A DNA stretch of 64,000 nucleotides from Streptomyces stelliscabiei (GCF_014873495.1 NZ_JADBGF010000001.1:6014001-6078000); one strand, 5' to 3'. Positions 1 through 9,022 are shown, counted from the first letter of the stretch. Translations and numbers: made by a program. The notes: generated by a model from the letters alone, not told the origin.

Positions 1-230
1 AGCCGGCCGGGCCCTACCTGGACATCCTCGCGCGGGTCGCGGACGCCGTGGACGTGCCGGTCGCCGCCTACCAGATCTCCGGGGAGTACTCGATGGTCGA
101 GGCCGCCGCCGAGAAGGGGTGGATCGACCGGGACCGGGCGATCCTGGAGACGCTGACGGGGATCAAACGGGCCGGTGCGCGGAACATCCTCACGTACTGG
201 GCCGTCGAGGCGGCTCGTATGGTGCGCTGA
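1..230 (+). CDS. hemB: Delta-aminolevulinic acid dehydratase (porphobilinogen synthase), 3' end only
   Basis: The frame is open from the left edge (first full codon at base 3) to TGA at 228-230, giving the last ~75 residues. The fragment contains VAAYQISGEYSM followed by a helix rich in Glu/Ala and RAGARNILTYWAVEAARM, which is the conserved C-terminus of HemB. The enzyme condenses two 5-aminolevulinate molecules to porphobilinogen in the cytosol, the second common step of haem, sirohaem and cobalamin synthesis. The catalytic lysines lie upstream of the window. hemL, another early tetrapyrrole gene, is at 37.8 kb, so the haem genes are not clustered here. Confidence 0.95.
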   Translation, partial: PAGPYLDILARVADAVDVPVAAYQISGEYSMVEAAAEKGWIDRDRAILETLTGIKRAGARNILTYWAVEAARMVR

Positions 231-273
231 GGCGCCTCGACGGCCCGGTTCGTGCTGTTCCGCCGCCCCGGGC

Positions 274-1038
274 TCAGTACATGAGGGCGTCGTCCATCGA
301 CGACTGCCAGTAGGTGACGGTCAGGGAGCTGTCGTAGTAGACGCCCTTGGCGGGCAGGGCGGGGGCGGCGACGGCGCCGCCGTTGCTGCCCAGCTTCTTG
401 CCCTGGAAGCCGATGGTGGCCTTCTTGGCCGTGGTGCCGTTCTGGCCGCTGCCGTCGGCGGAGGCGAGGAGGACGCCCGCGTAGCCGGATTCGCCGGGGG
501 CGAGGGTCACCACCGCCTGGGGCTGGGACTCCTCGAAGACGGCCGGGGCCCACTGGGCCTGGTCGAAGCGGACCGTCGGGTAGTAGTAGAGGTCGCAGTA
601 CTTCGTGCCGGTGTTCTTGACGGTGATCAGCAGGTGGTTGATCGGGCGGGGCGCCGGCTTCGCGGTCACCGTGGTGTTGGAGCCGTTGCAGGTGACGCGG
701 TTGGCGGGGTCCCACGGGTCGGACGTGGCGGACTTGCCGGTCTTGGCGGCGCCGGTGCCCGTCTTCGAGGAGGCCTGGTCGGTCGTCGTGCCGCCGGTGG
801 AGGAGCCCGAGCCGCCGGTGGTGGAGCCGGTGCCGCCCGTGGTCGTCGTGGTGCCGCCGGTCGTGGAGCCCGAGCCGCCCGTGGAACCGGAGGTCTGCGA
901 GGTCGACGTGGAGTCGCTCGCCCGGCCCTCGTCCCGGGGGCCCATGCCGTTGTCGCAGGCGGTGAGGGCGAGGGCGGCGATCGCGACGCCGGTCGCGGCG
1001 AGCAGACGGGCGGGGCGGGCCGTACGGAACGTGCGCAT
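274..1038 (-). CDS. Secreted lipoprotein with DUF4232 domain
   Basis: 254 residues. The ATG at 1038 is preceded by AAAAGGAATTGATC, which contains GGAA at a good distance, so it is preferred over the longer open frame that extends to 1317. Residues 10-28 form a lipoprotein signal ending in the lipobox L-T-A-C28. Residues ~36-95 are a low-complexity Ser/Thr/Gly linker (repeated STTGG/TTTGG), as expected for a wall-spanning spacer. Residues ~110-254 have the pattern of DUF4232 (NHLLITVKNTGTKYCDLYYYP, then a beta-rich C-terminus). The domain's function is unknown; the protein probably sits on the outer face of the membrane. It is divergent from the HTH protein at 1289, with a 250-bp shared upstream region. 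Confidence 0.85.
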   Translation of the reverse strand: MRTFRTARPARLLAATGVAIAALALTACDNGMGPRDEGRASDSTSTSQTSGSTGGSGSTTGGTTTTTGGTGSTTGGSGSSTGGTTTDQASSKTGTGAAKTGKSATSDPWDPANRVTCNGSNTTVTAKPAPRPINHLLITVKNTGTKYCDLYYYPTVRFDQAQWAPAVFEESQPQAVVTLAPGESGYAGVLLASADGSGQNGTTAKKATIGFQGKKLGSNGGAVAAPALPAKGVYYDSSLTVTYWQSSMDDALMY

Positions 1039-1215
1039 GATCAATTCCTTTTCGGACAAAGCCGGTTGCCGCGGCTGAGAACAAGTGGTCGAAGCCGTGC
1101 CGCTCGACCGGGTTTCAGGGAGCGGCGTGCTTGGATGACCAGAGCTTGCGGGGTGAGTCGTCCCGGCCGCCACACTCGGCGGACGATCAGGGACGCTGGA
1201 ATGCCCAGAGCGGCT

Positions 1216-1235
1216 TTGACCTGGAAGAACGTCAA
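1216..1235. promoter_or_regulatory. Candidate operator: TTGAC-N10-GTCAA inverted repeat
   Basis: A perfect 5-bp inverted repeat, TTGAC at 1216-1220 and GTCAA at 1231-1235, lies in the shared promoter region between the lipoprotein (minus) and the membrane HTH protein (plus, start 1289). TTGAC could equally be a -35 hexamer for the plus gene. Position and symmetry suggest regulation, perhaps by the adjacent HTH protein, but an inverted repeat this short can arise by chance. Confidence 0.3.
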
Positions 1236-1288
1236 TCCCCTGGAACGCCGGACGGGACGCGGGGGGCGTATGGGGTACGGAGGACGCT

Positions 1289-2908
1289 GTGTCGGGGAGT
1301 GGTGCCGGGGACGGCATGGGGGCTGAATTCGCCGAGGCGCTGAGGGAGTTGAAGGAGCGCTCGGGGCTCAGTTACGGGGTGCTCGCCAAGCGGCTCCACA
1401 TGAGTACGTCGACACTTCACCGGTACTGCAACGGGGACGCCGTGCCCGTCGACTACGCGCCCGTGGAGCGGTTGGCCCGGCTGTGCAGGGCGACTGCGGA
1501 GGAGTTGGTCGAACTCCACCGGACGTGGGTGCTCGCGGACGCGACGCGGCGGCGTAAGGGGAGCGACTCCGCCGGGGCGGCCGGCGGAGCGGTGTCCACC
1601 AAGGCAGAGTCGGCCTCGGGCGCCGCGGCGGCCGAGCCGAACTCGGACGCGGGGGCGGAGGCGGAGGCAGGGCCGGAGGCCGGGACCGGGGAGGCGGCGA
1701 CCGCCGGCGCGGGGGCGGGGCGTGGTGGCGCCTCGGACGGGTCCGGTGGCGCCGCGGACGACGGCCCTGACAGCGCTCCGGACGGGCCGGGTGGCGCTGC
1801 GGACGGGCCGGGTGGCGCTGCGGACGGGCCCTATGGCGCTTCGGACGGGTCCGGTGGCGTGGCTGTGAGGCGCTCGGGGGAGGGCGCGGTGGGGGAGACG
1901 GTGATCGGGCGCGACGTCTCCGGCGGTGCGGGGAACCGGTCGCGTACCGAACGGCGTTCGCGGACGACACTGGTGGCCGGGCTGGCGGTCGCCGCCGTTC
2001 TCGGTGCGGTCACGCTCGCCGCGGGTCTGCCGTCCGCCGGGGAAGAGGACGGGTCCGCGCGGTGGGCCGGGGACGTGTCCGTGGGGGAGGAGGAGTTCCC
2101 GGGTGAGGAGCGGGACGACCGGGGATCGCCCGTACCGTCCACTGCCTCGCCCTCAGTCTCCGCGAGCGAGTCGGGTGCCGGGAGGCAGAAGGGTGCCGGC
2201 CAGGAAAGCGGGCCCCCCGCCGGTACGGACCCGACCCGTACGAGTGCGGCGGGCGGGGGCGGCGAGAACGCGTCCCTCCCAGCGCCGCTGTCGGTGAAGG
2301 TGGAGCCGTACACCTGGGAGTCCCCCTGCTCCCAGCGGTATCTGGCCGACCGTGCGCCGGCCGAGGTGGGGCCGCCTCCGCTGGAGCAGGACGCGGCGGC
2401 CTGGGCGTCGTCGGAGGGGGCCGTGTCCTCGGGGCAGCAGTTTCTGACGCTCACCGTGCAGGGCTCCGGCGAGGAGACCGTGGTCGTACGGAGCCTGACG
2501 GTCCGTATGGTCGACAAGCGGTCGCCCCTCGCCTGGAACGACTACGCCATGGGCTATCCCGGAGTCGGCTGCGGGGCCGGTGTCCCGACCCGGTCCTTCA
2601 CGATCGCCCTGGACGCCGCGCGCCCCGACGTGAAGCCCAAGGCGGGCAGCAGGAACTTCCCGTACTCCGTCAGCGAGTCCGACCCGGAGGTCTACTACAT
2701 CACCGCCGACGCCTCGGCGTACTCCGTCAGTTGGTACCTGGAGCTGAAGTGGAGCAGCGGCTCGCGCAGCGGCACGCTGACCCTGAACGACGACGGTGCG
2801 CCGTTCCGCACGAGCGGCAACAACGGGCGCCCGGCGTACGAGTATCCGCTGGGCGGGCCGAAGTGGGTCAAGGAGGGGACGACGCTGGGCGCGGGGACGG
2901 AGGGGTAG
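1289..2908 (+). CDS. Membrane-anchored helix-turn-helix protein with extracytoplasmic domain
   Basis: 539 residues from GTG 1289, preceded by GGAGG at 1279-1283 (5-nt spacing). A second start, ATG 1316, is less well placed. Residues ~12-75 are an XRE-type HTH (SYGVLAKRLHMSTSTLHRYCNG). Residues ~95-205 are low-complexity Gly/Ala/Glu sequence. A single membrane segment follows at ~226-246 (TLVAGLAVAAVLGAVTLAAG), then a Ser/Pro/Gly-rich spacer. The last ~200 residues form a beta-rich globular domain with Cys residues (WESPCSQRYL, GVGCGAG). The topology is N-terminus inside and C-terminus outside, resembling one-component transmembrane regulators. It may sense an envelope signal and act on the divergent lipoprotein promoter. 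No ligand can be named. Confidence 0.8.
   Translation: MSGSGAGDGMGAEFAEALRELKERSGLSYGVLAKRLHMSTSTLHRYCNGDAVPVDYAPVERLARLCRATAEELVELHRTWVLADATRRRKGSDSAGAAGGAVSTKAESASGAAAAEPNSDAGAEAEAGPEAGTGEAATAGAGAGRGGASDGSGGAADDGPDSAPDGPGGAADGPGGAADGPYGASDGSGGVAVRRSGEGAVGETVIGRDVSGGAGNRSRTERRSRTTLVAGLAVAAVLGAVTLAAGLPSAGEEDGSARWAGDVSVGEEEFPGEERDDRGSPVPSTASPSVSASESGAGRQKGAGQESGPPAGTDPTRTSAAGGGGENASLPAPLSVKVEPYTWESPCSQRYLADRAPAEVGPPPLEQDAAAWASSEGAVSSGQQFLTLTVQGSGEETVVVRSLTVRMVDKRSPLAWNDYAMGYPGVGCGAGVPTRSFTIALDAARPDVKPKAGSRNFPYSVSESDPEVYYITADASAYSVSWYLELKWSSGSRSGTLTLNDDGAPFRTSGNNGRPAYEYPLGGPKWVKEGTTLGAGTEG
1779..1862 (+). repeat. Four tandem 21-bp units inside the HTH-protein linker
   Basis: Units begin at 1779, 1800, 1821 and 1842, each close to CGGACGGGCCGGGTGGCGCT plus one base. 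The 21-bp period keeps the frame and encodes a seven-residue D-G-P-G-G-A-A type repeat. The first two units are identical and the last two diverge, suggesting recent expansion by slippage in the linker between the DNA-binding and membrane parts. Confidence 0.85.
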
Positions 2909-3039
2909 GGCCGGTCGGCCACCGCTCTCGGCGGGGCGGCCCCAGGGGGGTGGGCGGGCTTCCGCATCCGTGCGGTGCCAACTTGCCCTGGAGGTTAGGT
3001 TGTTGCTCATTCGATGACCCGCCCCCCAGGGAGAGTTTC

Positions 3040-3942
3040 ATGGCCGGTGACGCGCTCAGTCAGGACCCCGCCGAGCTGCGGAGGAGGATCGACACCACCA
3101 GGGCGCACCCGGCACGGGTCTACGACGTCTTCCTCGGCGGCAAGGACAACTACCCGGTGGACCGGGACGCGGCCGCTGCCGCGCTGGCGGCCAACCCGCG
3201 CGGCTATCTCGACGTCCGGCACAACCGGGACTTCATGCGCCGCGCGGTGACCACGCTCGCCGGGGACGAGGGCATCCGGCAGTTCCTCGACATCGGCACC
3301 GGGCTGCCGACCGCCGAGAACGTCCACCAGATCGCCCAGGAGATCGCCCCCGACAGCCGGGTCGTGTACGTCGACAACGACCCGGTGGTGCTCGCCCACG
3401 CGCGCGCGTTGCTGACGAGCGGGCCCGAGGGCGTCACGGACTACATCGACGCCGACCTGAAGTCGCCGGAGCGGATTCTCGAAGCGGCCGCGAAGACACT
3501 CGACTTCGACCGGCCGATCGCGCTGTGCCTGGTGGCGGTCCTGCACTTCGTGGAGGACGGGCAGGCCTACCCCGTGGTGCGCGAGCTGGTGGACGCGCTG
3601 CCCGCCGGGAGCCGGCTGGTCCTCAGCCATCTGACCGAGGACCTCAACCCGGCGAGCATCCGGGCCGTCCAGAAGACCTACACCGAGCGGGGGTTCACCT
3701 TCGTGCTGCGGTCCCGGGACGAGGTCGCCCGCTTCTTCGAGCAGAGCGGTCTCGTGCCGGACGAGCCCGGGGTGGTGCCGGCGCACCACTGGCGGTTCGA
3801 GGACGGCGCCCCGGTGCCGGCGGGCGTGGAGCCGCATGTGCTGGCCGGGATGGACGACATCGAGAAGGTCCGGTACCGGGACATCAACGACGTGACCGAC
3901 GCGGACGTCAACGTGTACGTGGCGACGGGGCGCAAGGGGTAG
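3040..3942 (+). CDS. SAM-dependent methyltransferase, DUF574 / Methyltransf_19 family
   Basis: 300 residues from ATG 3040, preceded by AGGGAGAG. The sequence shows the family hallmarks: an N-terminal RRIDTTRAHPARVYDVFLGGKDNYPVDR block, a SAM-binding glycine motif FLDIGTGLPTAENVH, an acidic loop VVYVDNDPVVLAHARALL, and LCLVAVLHFVED. The family is greatly expanded in Streptomyces and its substrates are mostly unknown. The gene stands alone, 131 bp after the membrane HTH gene and convergent with the APH-fold kinase 15 bp downstream. The length is normal for the family. Substrate not predictable. Confidence 0.9.
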   Translation: MAGDALSQDPAELRRRIDTTRAHPARVYDVFLGGKDNYPVDRDAAAAALAANPRGYLDVRHNRDFMRRAVTTLAGDEGIRQFLDIGTGLPTAENVHQIAQEIAPDSRVVYVDNDPVVLAHARALLTSGPEGVTDYIDADLKSPERILEAAAKTLDFDRPIALCLVAVLHFVEDGQAYPVVRELVDALPAGSRLVLSHLTEDLNPASIRAVQKTYTERGFTFVLRSRDEVARFFEQSGLVPDEPGVVPAHHWRFEDGAPVPAGVEPHVLAGMDDIEKVRYRDINDVTDADVNVYVATGRKG

Positions 3943-3957
3943 CGACGGCCGGCGTCC

Positions 3958-4890
3958 TCACCCGCCGGTGCCGAACCAGGTCTCCGCCAGGGACTCGAAG
4001 TTCTGGCGCGGCGGAGCCGGCAGGCTGCGCAGGTACCAGTTCAGGTCGCTGTAGACGTGCAGCAGGGTGTACGCCATCAACTCGCGCGGGTCGAACGGCG
4101 GGTGGCCGTATGCCTCGTAGAAGAGTTTCAGCAGGGTGGGATCGGCGCGGGTCAGCAGCAGGCCGACGCTGACGAAGTCGTAGGCGGGGTCGCCGACCAT
4201 GGCCGGCTCGAAGTCGAAGAGGCCGGTGAGCCGCCAGCCGTCGTGCGGGTCGACGGTGAGGTGTTCGCGCATGTACTCGGTGTGCAGCAGGACCGGGCGG
4301 CGCCGGGCGTTCAGGGGCACGGAGCGCAGGAAGTCCGGGATCTGCTCCAGCCAGGGGCCCGAGAGCCCGCCGCTGAGCTGCTGTTCGACCGCCGCCGCGC
4401 GCTGAGCGGCGATGAACCTGCCCCAGTCCGTCGGCCCGGTGAGGGGGACGATCGGGGTGGCGTCCAGGGCGTGCAGGGCGGCGAGGCCCTCGGCGGCCTC
4501 GACGACGACCCGTTCCTGGTCGGCCCGGGGGATCCGGGGCCAGGCCTCGCTGAGGTCCTCGCCGGGCAGCCGGGACATCAGCACATAGCGCCAGCCGTTC
4601 TTGTACTGGTCGGCCGAGTGCAACCGGGGTGTGGGGATGGGGAGTTTGCCCCACAGTATCGACAGCAGTCGGGCCTCGCGGACGGCTTCCGTCGCTTCGA
4701 AAGCCGGATAGAGCTTGAGGACGAGGGCGTCGCCGACGGCGTACACCGGCAGCGAGCCCTCGGGGAAACGTACGATTCGCGCGCCTGCGAGACCGAGCTG
4801 ACCGCAGAGATCCTGGGCAGCAGGTCGCAGCAGCGCCTCGTCACCGACGACTTCTTGCAACTCGTCGTTCGTGTCCACGCTGGGCAGCAT
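3958..4890 (-). CDS. APH-fold phosphotransferase with altered catalytic motif
   Basis: 310 residues. The aminoglycoside phosphotransferase/choline kinase fold is seen in the N-lobe lysine strand (DALVLKLYP), a mid-region YVLMSRLPGEDL and the C-lobe LFDFEPAMVGDPAYDFV metal-binding region. The usual catalytic loop H-G-D-x-x-x-x-N appears as H-T-E-Y-M-R-E-H, so the catalytic Asp is Glu and the downstream Asn is His. Related hygromycin-kinase-like proteins in actinomycetes may share this form; this is recalled, not checked. It may phosphorylate a small hydroxylated metabolite, or be inactive. It is divergent from the aminotransferase at 5019. Confidence 0.8.
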   Translation of the reverse strand: MLPSVDTNDELQEVVGDEALLRPAAQDLCGQLGLAGARIVRFPEGSLPVYAVGDALVLKLYPAFEATEAVREARLLSILWGKLPIPTPRLHSADQYKNGWRYVLMSRLPGEDLSEAWPRIPRADQERVVVEAAEGLAALHALDATPIVPLTGPTDWGRFIAAQRAAAVEQQLSGGLSGPWLEQIPDFLRSVPLNARRRPVLLHTEYMREHLTVDPHDGWRLTGLFDFEPAMVGDPAYDFVSVGLLLTRADPTLLKLFYEAYGHPPFDPRELMAYTLLHVYSDLNWYLRSLPAPPRQNFESLAETWFGTGG

Positions 4891-5018
4891 GTGCGCAGCC
4901 TAGGGGGTGCGGAGCACGGTCCGCATCGCGGAAATGGTGAATGTAGGGGGCATGCACCTGTCTAGGGTGCGGGCAGGGGCGGGATCGGGCCGTCCGCGAG
5001 GGGCGAAGGAGCCGTGGG

Positions 5019-6299
5019 ATGGGTGCCGTGGATGCTGTGCGTGCCGCGCATGACGTGGGGTTTGTCGCGAAGGCGGAGGGCGGGGACGCTCCGGGGGGCC
5101 CGGCCGCGGGCGGCGGCGGGGCGGCCGTGCCCCGCTTCGCCGGACGGGTCACGGCGGTCGGGGGTTCCCCCGTTCGGGACATCCTCGCCGTCACCTCGCG
5201 TCCCGAAGTCGTCAACTTCGCGGGTGGATTGCCCGCCCCCGAGCTGTTCGACGCCGAGGGGATAGCGGCCGCCTATCGCGATGTGCTCGCCGAGTCCGCG
5301 GGGCGCGCCCTGCAGTACGCGACGACGGAGGGCGAGCCGGTGCTCCGGACGGCGCTCGCGGCGCGGTACGGGGCGCGTGGACTGCCGACCGGCGCGGACG
5401 AGGTCCTCGTCACCACCGGGTCGCAACAGGCGCTGTCGCTGCTCGCCACCGCGCTGCTGGAGCCGGACGACGTCGTCCTGGTCGAGGATCCCTGCTATCT
5501 GGCGGCACTTCAGGCGTTCCGGTTCGCGGGGGCGCGGGTCGTGGCCGTGCCCGGCGACCGGCACGGGGTGGACCCGGCGGCGCTGGAGGACCTGGTGGCG
5601 AGGCTGCGCCCCAAGCTGTTCTACACCGTGCCCACCTTCCAGAACCCGACCGGGCGCACCCTCCCCGCCGAGCGGCGGGCGGCCGTCGCCTCGGTCGCCG
5701 CCCGGCGCGGGCTGTGGATCGTCGAGGACGACCCGTACGGCGAACTCCGCTTCGAGGGCGGCCGGGTGCCGTGGATCGCCTCGTACCCGGGGGCCGAGGA
5801 CCGCACGGCGCTGCTGGGCTCCTTCTCCAAGGTGATGGCCCCCGGGATGCGGCTGGGCTGGCTGCGCGCGCCGGCCAAGCTGCGCCGGGCGTGCGCGGTC
5901 GCCAAGCAGGCGGCCGACCTGCACACCCCGACCGTCAACCAGCTCGCCGCCGCCCGCTACCTCGCCGACCGTGACCTGGACGCGCATGTCGTCCGGGTCG
6001 CCGCCGCCTACCGTGAGCGCCGCGACGCCATGCTCGACGGCCTCGCCGCGGCGCTGCCCGAGGGCTCCACCTGGAACCGCCCCGAGGGCGGCATGTTCCT
6101 CTGGGCCCGCCTCCCCTCCTCCTACGACACCGGCGCCCTGCTGCCGCGCGTCGTCGAGCAGGACGTGGCGTACGTGCCCGGCGCGCCCTTCTACGCCGGT
6201 GAACCGGACCGGTCGACCCTGCGGCTCTGCTTCGTCACGCAGACGCCGGAGGAGATCCGGGAGGGGCTGCGGAGGCTGGGGGCGGGGCTGCGGGGGTGA
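5019..6299 (+). CDS. PLP-dependent aminotransferase, class I/II (MocR-like catalytic domain without HTH)
   Basis: 426 residues from ATG 5019. Fold-type I aminotransferase motifs are present in order: VNFAGGLPAPELF, LQYATTEGEPVLR, LVTTGSQQALSL, VPTFQNPTGRTLP (substrate/PLP Asn), WIVEDDPYGELRF (PLP Asp) and GSFSKVMAPGMRLGW (Schiff-base Lys). The pattern resembles 2-aminoadipate/kynurenine-type transaminases (LysN/AadAT) rather than aspartate aminotransferase. There is no N-terminal GntR domain; a Gly/Ala-rich stretch of ~40 residues stands there instead. The amino donor cannot be assigned by eye. It is convergent with the DUF4253 gene, 10 bp away. Confidence 0.88.
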   Translation: MGAVDAVRAAHDVGFVAKAEGGDAPGGPAAGGGGAAVPRFAGRVTAVGGSPVRDILAVTSRPEVVNFAGGLPAPELFDAEGIAAAYRDVLAESAGRALQYATTEGEPVLRTALAARYGARGLPTGADEVLVTTGSQQALSLLATALLEPDDVVLVEDPCYLAALQAFRFAGARVVAVPGDRHGVDPAALEDLVARLRPKLFYTVPTFQNPTGRTLPAERRAAVASVAARRGLWIVEDDPYGELRFEGGRVPWIASYPGAEDRTALLGSFSKVMAPGMRLGWLRAPAKLRRACAVAKQAADLHTPTVNQLAAARYLADRDLDAHVVRVAAAYRERRDAMLDGLAAALPEGSTWNRPEGGMFLWARLPSSYDTGALLPRVVEQDVAYVPGAPFYAGEPDRSTLRLCFVTQTPEEIREGLRRLGAGLRG

Positions 6300-6309
6300 G
6301 GCCGCCGCG

Positions 6310-7149
6310 TCAGTCCCACCAGAAGGACCACAGGGGTGCGTCGAGGAGGGTGCGGGCGTAGGAAGCGCGGGTGCCGTCGGTCGTGCCCTGCCAGATGTTG
6401 TCGGGGCAGAAGGCGAAGTGCTCGGCGGCGACGGCTTCGGCCTCGGCCTCGGTGGTGGGCGGGGCGGCGACGGAGAGGACGAGCTGGTCGAAGGTGAGGG
6501 CGACCACCCGTATCCCGAAGCGGTCCTCCCACGAGCGCAGGACCGCGCAGAGCCTCGCCACGTCGTTCTCGTGGTTGACCGGGCCGGTCCAGCCGATCGC
6601 CGCCGGGATGTCGGCGCTGCGGCGGGCGGGCACCAGGGCGAGGCGGGGGTCCTTCAGGCGGGAGGGGTCCTCGACGAGGGCGTCGGCGGTGGTGGCGGCG
6701 AGGGTGTCGGGGTCGGCCGGGAACCGGTCCGGGGCCGGGGCTCCGGTGAGGCCGGGCCAGTCGGGGTCCTCGGTGCCCGCGTACGCGTCCCAGAACTCGG
6801 CCAGGACCTCGTCGGCGTCGTGGTCGCCCGGGTAGGACGTCTCGCCGGGCATCAGCTCCCACTCCTCCGGCCCGCCCTGGCTGCCGCCGACGTCCAGGAG
6901 CACCGGGAGGAGGCCGACCGTACGACGTGCGGGCAGGACCGCGGCCCAGGCGCCGGGTGGGGCCGGCTCGTCCGCGCACCACAACAGCGGTTCGTGCCAC
7001 GGGCCGTCGTCCTCCCCCACTGCCCCAAGGGCGTGGGAGGTGCCCCCATCGTCGATCAGCCGCCCCTGCGGAAGCGGAGCTTCAAGCCCGAGCACACGCC
7101 CGCTCGGGTCGGCCGCCAGCTGGGGCAGCGGGTTGGGAAGGGTCGCCAT
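6310..7149 (-). CDS. DUF4253 domain protein
   Basis: 279 residues from ATG 7149 (MATLPNPLPQL); an in-frame upstream ATG at 7173 has no better ribosome site. The C-terminal half, from about TGPVNHENDVARLCAVLRSWEDRFGIRVVALTFDQLVLSVAAPP to YARTLLDAPLWSFWWD, matches the DUF4253 pattern common in actinomycetes. Trp-rich segments and the absence of a signal peptide suggest a soluble cytosolic protein. The function of the domain is unknown. It lies between argS and the aminotransferase and is not obviously operonic with either. Confidence 0.8.
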   Translation of the reverse strand: MATLPNPLPQLAADPSGRVLGLEAPLPQGRLIDDGGTSHALGAVGEDDGPWHEPLLWCADEPAPPGAWAAVLPARRTVGLLPVLLDVGGSQGGPEEWELMPGETSYPGDHDADEVLAEFWDAYAGTEDPDWPGLTGAPAPDRFPADPDTLAATTADALVEDPSRLKDPRLALVPARRSADIPAAIGWTGPVNHENDVARLCAVLRSWEDRFGIRVVALTFDQLVLSVAAPPTTEAEAEAVAAEHFAFCPDNIWQGTTDGTRASYARTLLDAPLWSFWWD

Positions 7150-7258
7150 GCGAGCGACTGTAGGGGGAGCCACTGACAGCGGCCCGGCCGATCGCGCCGG
7201 AGCACGATCGCCGGGCCGCGGCGCCGGTCCGCTCGCCGTGAGCGGTCACCGTGGGCGG

Positions 7259-9022
7259 TCAGAGCTTGTCGGGCGTCCTGATGCCCAGCAGGGCCATGCC
7301 GCGGTGCAGGGTGCGGGCCGTCAGGTCGACCAGGAACAGGCGGTTCTCCACCTGGGCCGGGGTGTCGGCCTTGAGGACCGGGCACTGGTCGTAGAACGAC
7401 GTCAACAGGGTCGCCAGCTTGAAGAGGTACGCGGCCAGCTTGTGCGGCTCGTACGACTCCGCGACCTCGGCCACCGCCTCGCCGAACTGGTCCAGGTGCA
7501 GGCCCAACGCCCGCTCCGCAGGGGCCAGTTCCAGCTCCGGGTGGGCGGCGGGGCCGGCCTCGCCCGCCTTGCGGAGGATCGACTGGATACGGGCGTACGC
7601 GTACTGGAGGTAGACGGAGGTGTCGCCGTTCAGCGAGACCATCTGGTCCAGGTCGAACTTGTAGTCCCGTACGGCGGAGGTCGACAGGTCGGCGTACTTC
7701 ACCGCGCCGATGCCGACGTACCGGCCGTTCTCGACGATCTCCTCCTCGGTCAGACCCACCTTCTCGGCCTTCTCCCGGACCACGGCCGTGGCACGGTCGA
7801 TCGCCTCGTCGAGCAGGTCGACCAGCCGGATCGTCTCGCCCTCACGGGTCTTGAACGGCTTGCCGTCCTTGCCGAGGACCGTGCCGAAGGCGAGCTGGAA
7901 CGCCTTGACGTCGTCGTCGTTCAGCCAGCCCGCCCTGCGCGCGGTCTCGAAGACCATCTTGAAGTGCAGGGACTGGCGGGCGTCCACGACGTACAGCAGG
8001 GAGTTCGCCTTGAGGTGGAAGACGCGGTCCCTGATCGCGGAGAGGTCGGTCGCCGCGTAGCCGTAGCCGCCGTCGGACTTCTTGACGATCAGGGGGACCC
8101 GGTTGCCGTCCGGGCCCTTGATGTCGTCGAAGAAGACACAGAGAGCACCCTCCGAGCGCTCCGCGACGCCCGACTCCTCCAGGAGGCGGCAGGTCTCGTC
8201 CAGCATGTCGTTGTAACCCGACTCGCCGACGATGTCCGCGTCCCGGACCTCCATGTCCAGCTTCTCGAAGACGGAGAAGAAGTAGATCTTCGACTCGTCG
8301 ACGAACTTCTGCCAGGTGGCGAGGGTGTGCGGGTCGCCCGCCTGGAGGTCGACGACCCTGCGGCGGGCCCGCGTCTTGAACTCCTCGTCGGAGTCGAACA
8401 GCTTCCGGGCGGCCTTGTAGAGGCGGTCGAGGTTCGACATCGCCTCCTCGCCGCTCACCTGGGTGTCCTTGTGGTCCAGCTCGTGCGGGTGCTCGTCCAG
8501 GTACTGGATCAGCATGCCGAACTGGGTGCCCCAGTCGCCGATGTGGTGCCTGCGGACCACGTTCTCGCCGGTGAACTCCAGGATCTGGACGACCGCGTCA
8601 CCGATCACGGCGGAGCGGAGGTGGCCGACGTGCATCTCCTTGGCCACGTTCGGCTGGGCGTAGTCGATGACCGTGGTGCCCGGGTGCGCCGCGAGGGGGA
8701 CGCCGAGGCGGGCGTCCGCGTAGCGCTCCGCGAGGTTCGCGGTGATGGCCCGGTCGGTGAGGGTGATGTTGAGGAAGCCGGGGCCGGAGACCTCGATCTC
8801 CCCGATCAGCTCGCCGGACTCCACCTGGGCGACGACCTGGGCGGCCAGCTCCCTCGGGTTCGCCTTCGCCTTCTTCGCGAGGGCGAGGATCCCGTTCGCC
8901 TGGTAGTCCGCCCGGTCGCTGCGTCGCAGCAGCGGGTCCGCGTCCGCGGTCGGCAGGGTGGCCGAGAGGGCGGTCGCGAGGCGCTGGTGGACGGAGGCGG
9001 TGAGGGACGTGACCGAAGCCAT
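7259..9022 (-). CDS. argS: Arginyl-tRNA synthetase
   Basis: 587 residues. ATG 9022 (MASVTSLTASVHQRL) is chosen over the longer open frame. It charges tRNA-Arg in the cytosol. Class Ia features: the HIGH signature as HVGHLRSAVIGD, the catalytic-domain sequence HHIGDWGTQFGMLIQYLDEH, the degenerate KMSKS region around GKPFKTREGETIRL, and the ArgRS C-terminal anticodon domain ending ALLGIRTPDKL. Length is normal for the family. Its upstream region carries the repeat field that separates it from the divergent lysS. Confidence 0.97.
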   Translation of the reverse strand: MASVTSLTASVHQRLATALSATLPTADADPLLRRSDRADYQANGILALAKKAKANPRELAAQVVAQVESGELIGEIEVSGPGFLNITLTDRAITANLAERYADARLGVPLAAHPGTTVIDYAQPNVAKEMHVGHLRSAVIGDAVVQILEFTGENVVRRHHIGDWGTQFGMLIQYLDEHPHELDHKDTQVSGEEAMSNLDRLYKAARKLFDSDEEFKTRARRRVVDLQAGDPHTLATWQKFVDESKIYFFSVFEKLDMEVRDADIVGESGYNDMLDETCRLLEESGVAERSEGALCVFFDDIKGPDGNRVPLIVKKSDGGYGYAATDLSAIRDRVFHLKANSLLYVVDARQSLHFKMVFETARRAGWLNDDDVKAFQLAFGTVLGKDGKPFKTREGETIRLVDLLDEAIDRATAVVREKAEKVGLTEEEIVENGRYVGIGAVKYADLSTSAVRDYKFDLDQMVSLNGDTSVYLQYAYARIQSILRKAGEAGPAAHPELELAPAERALGLHLDQFGEAVAEVAESYEPHKLAAYLFKLATLLTSFYDQCPVLKADTPAQVENRLFLVDLTARTLHRGMALLGIRTPDKL

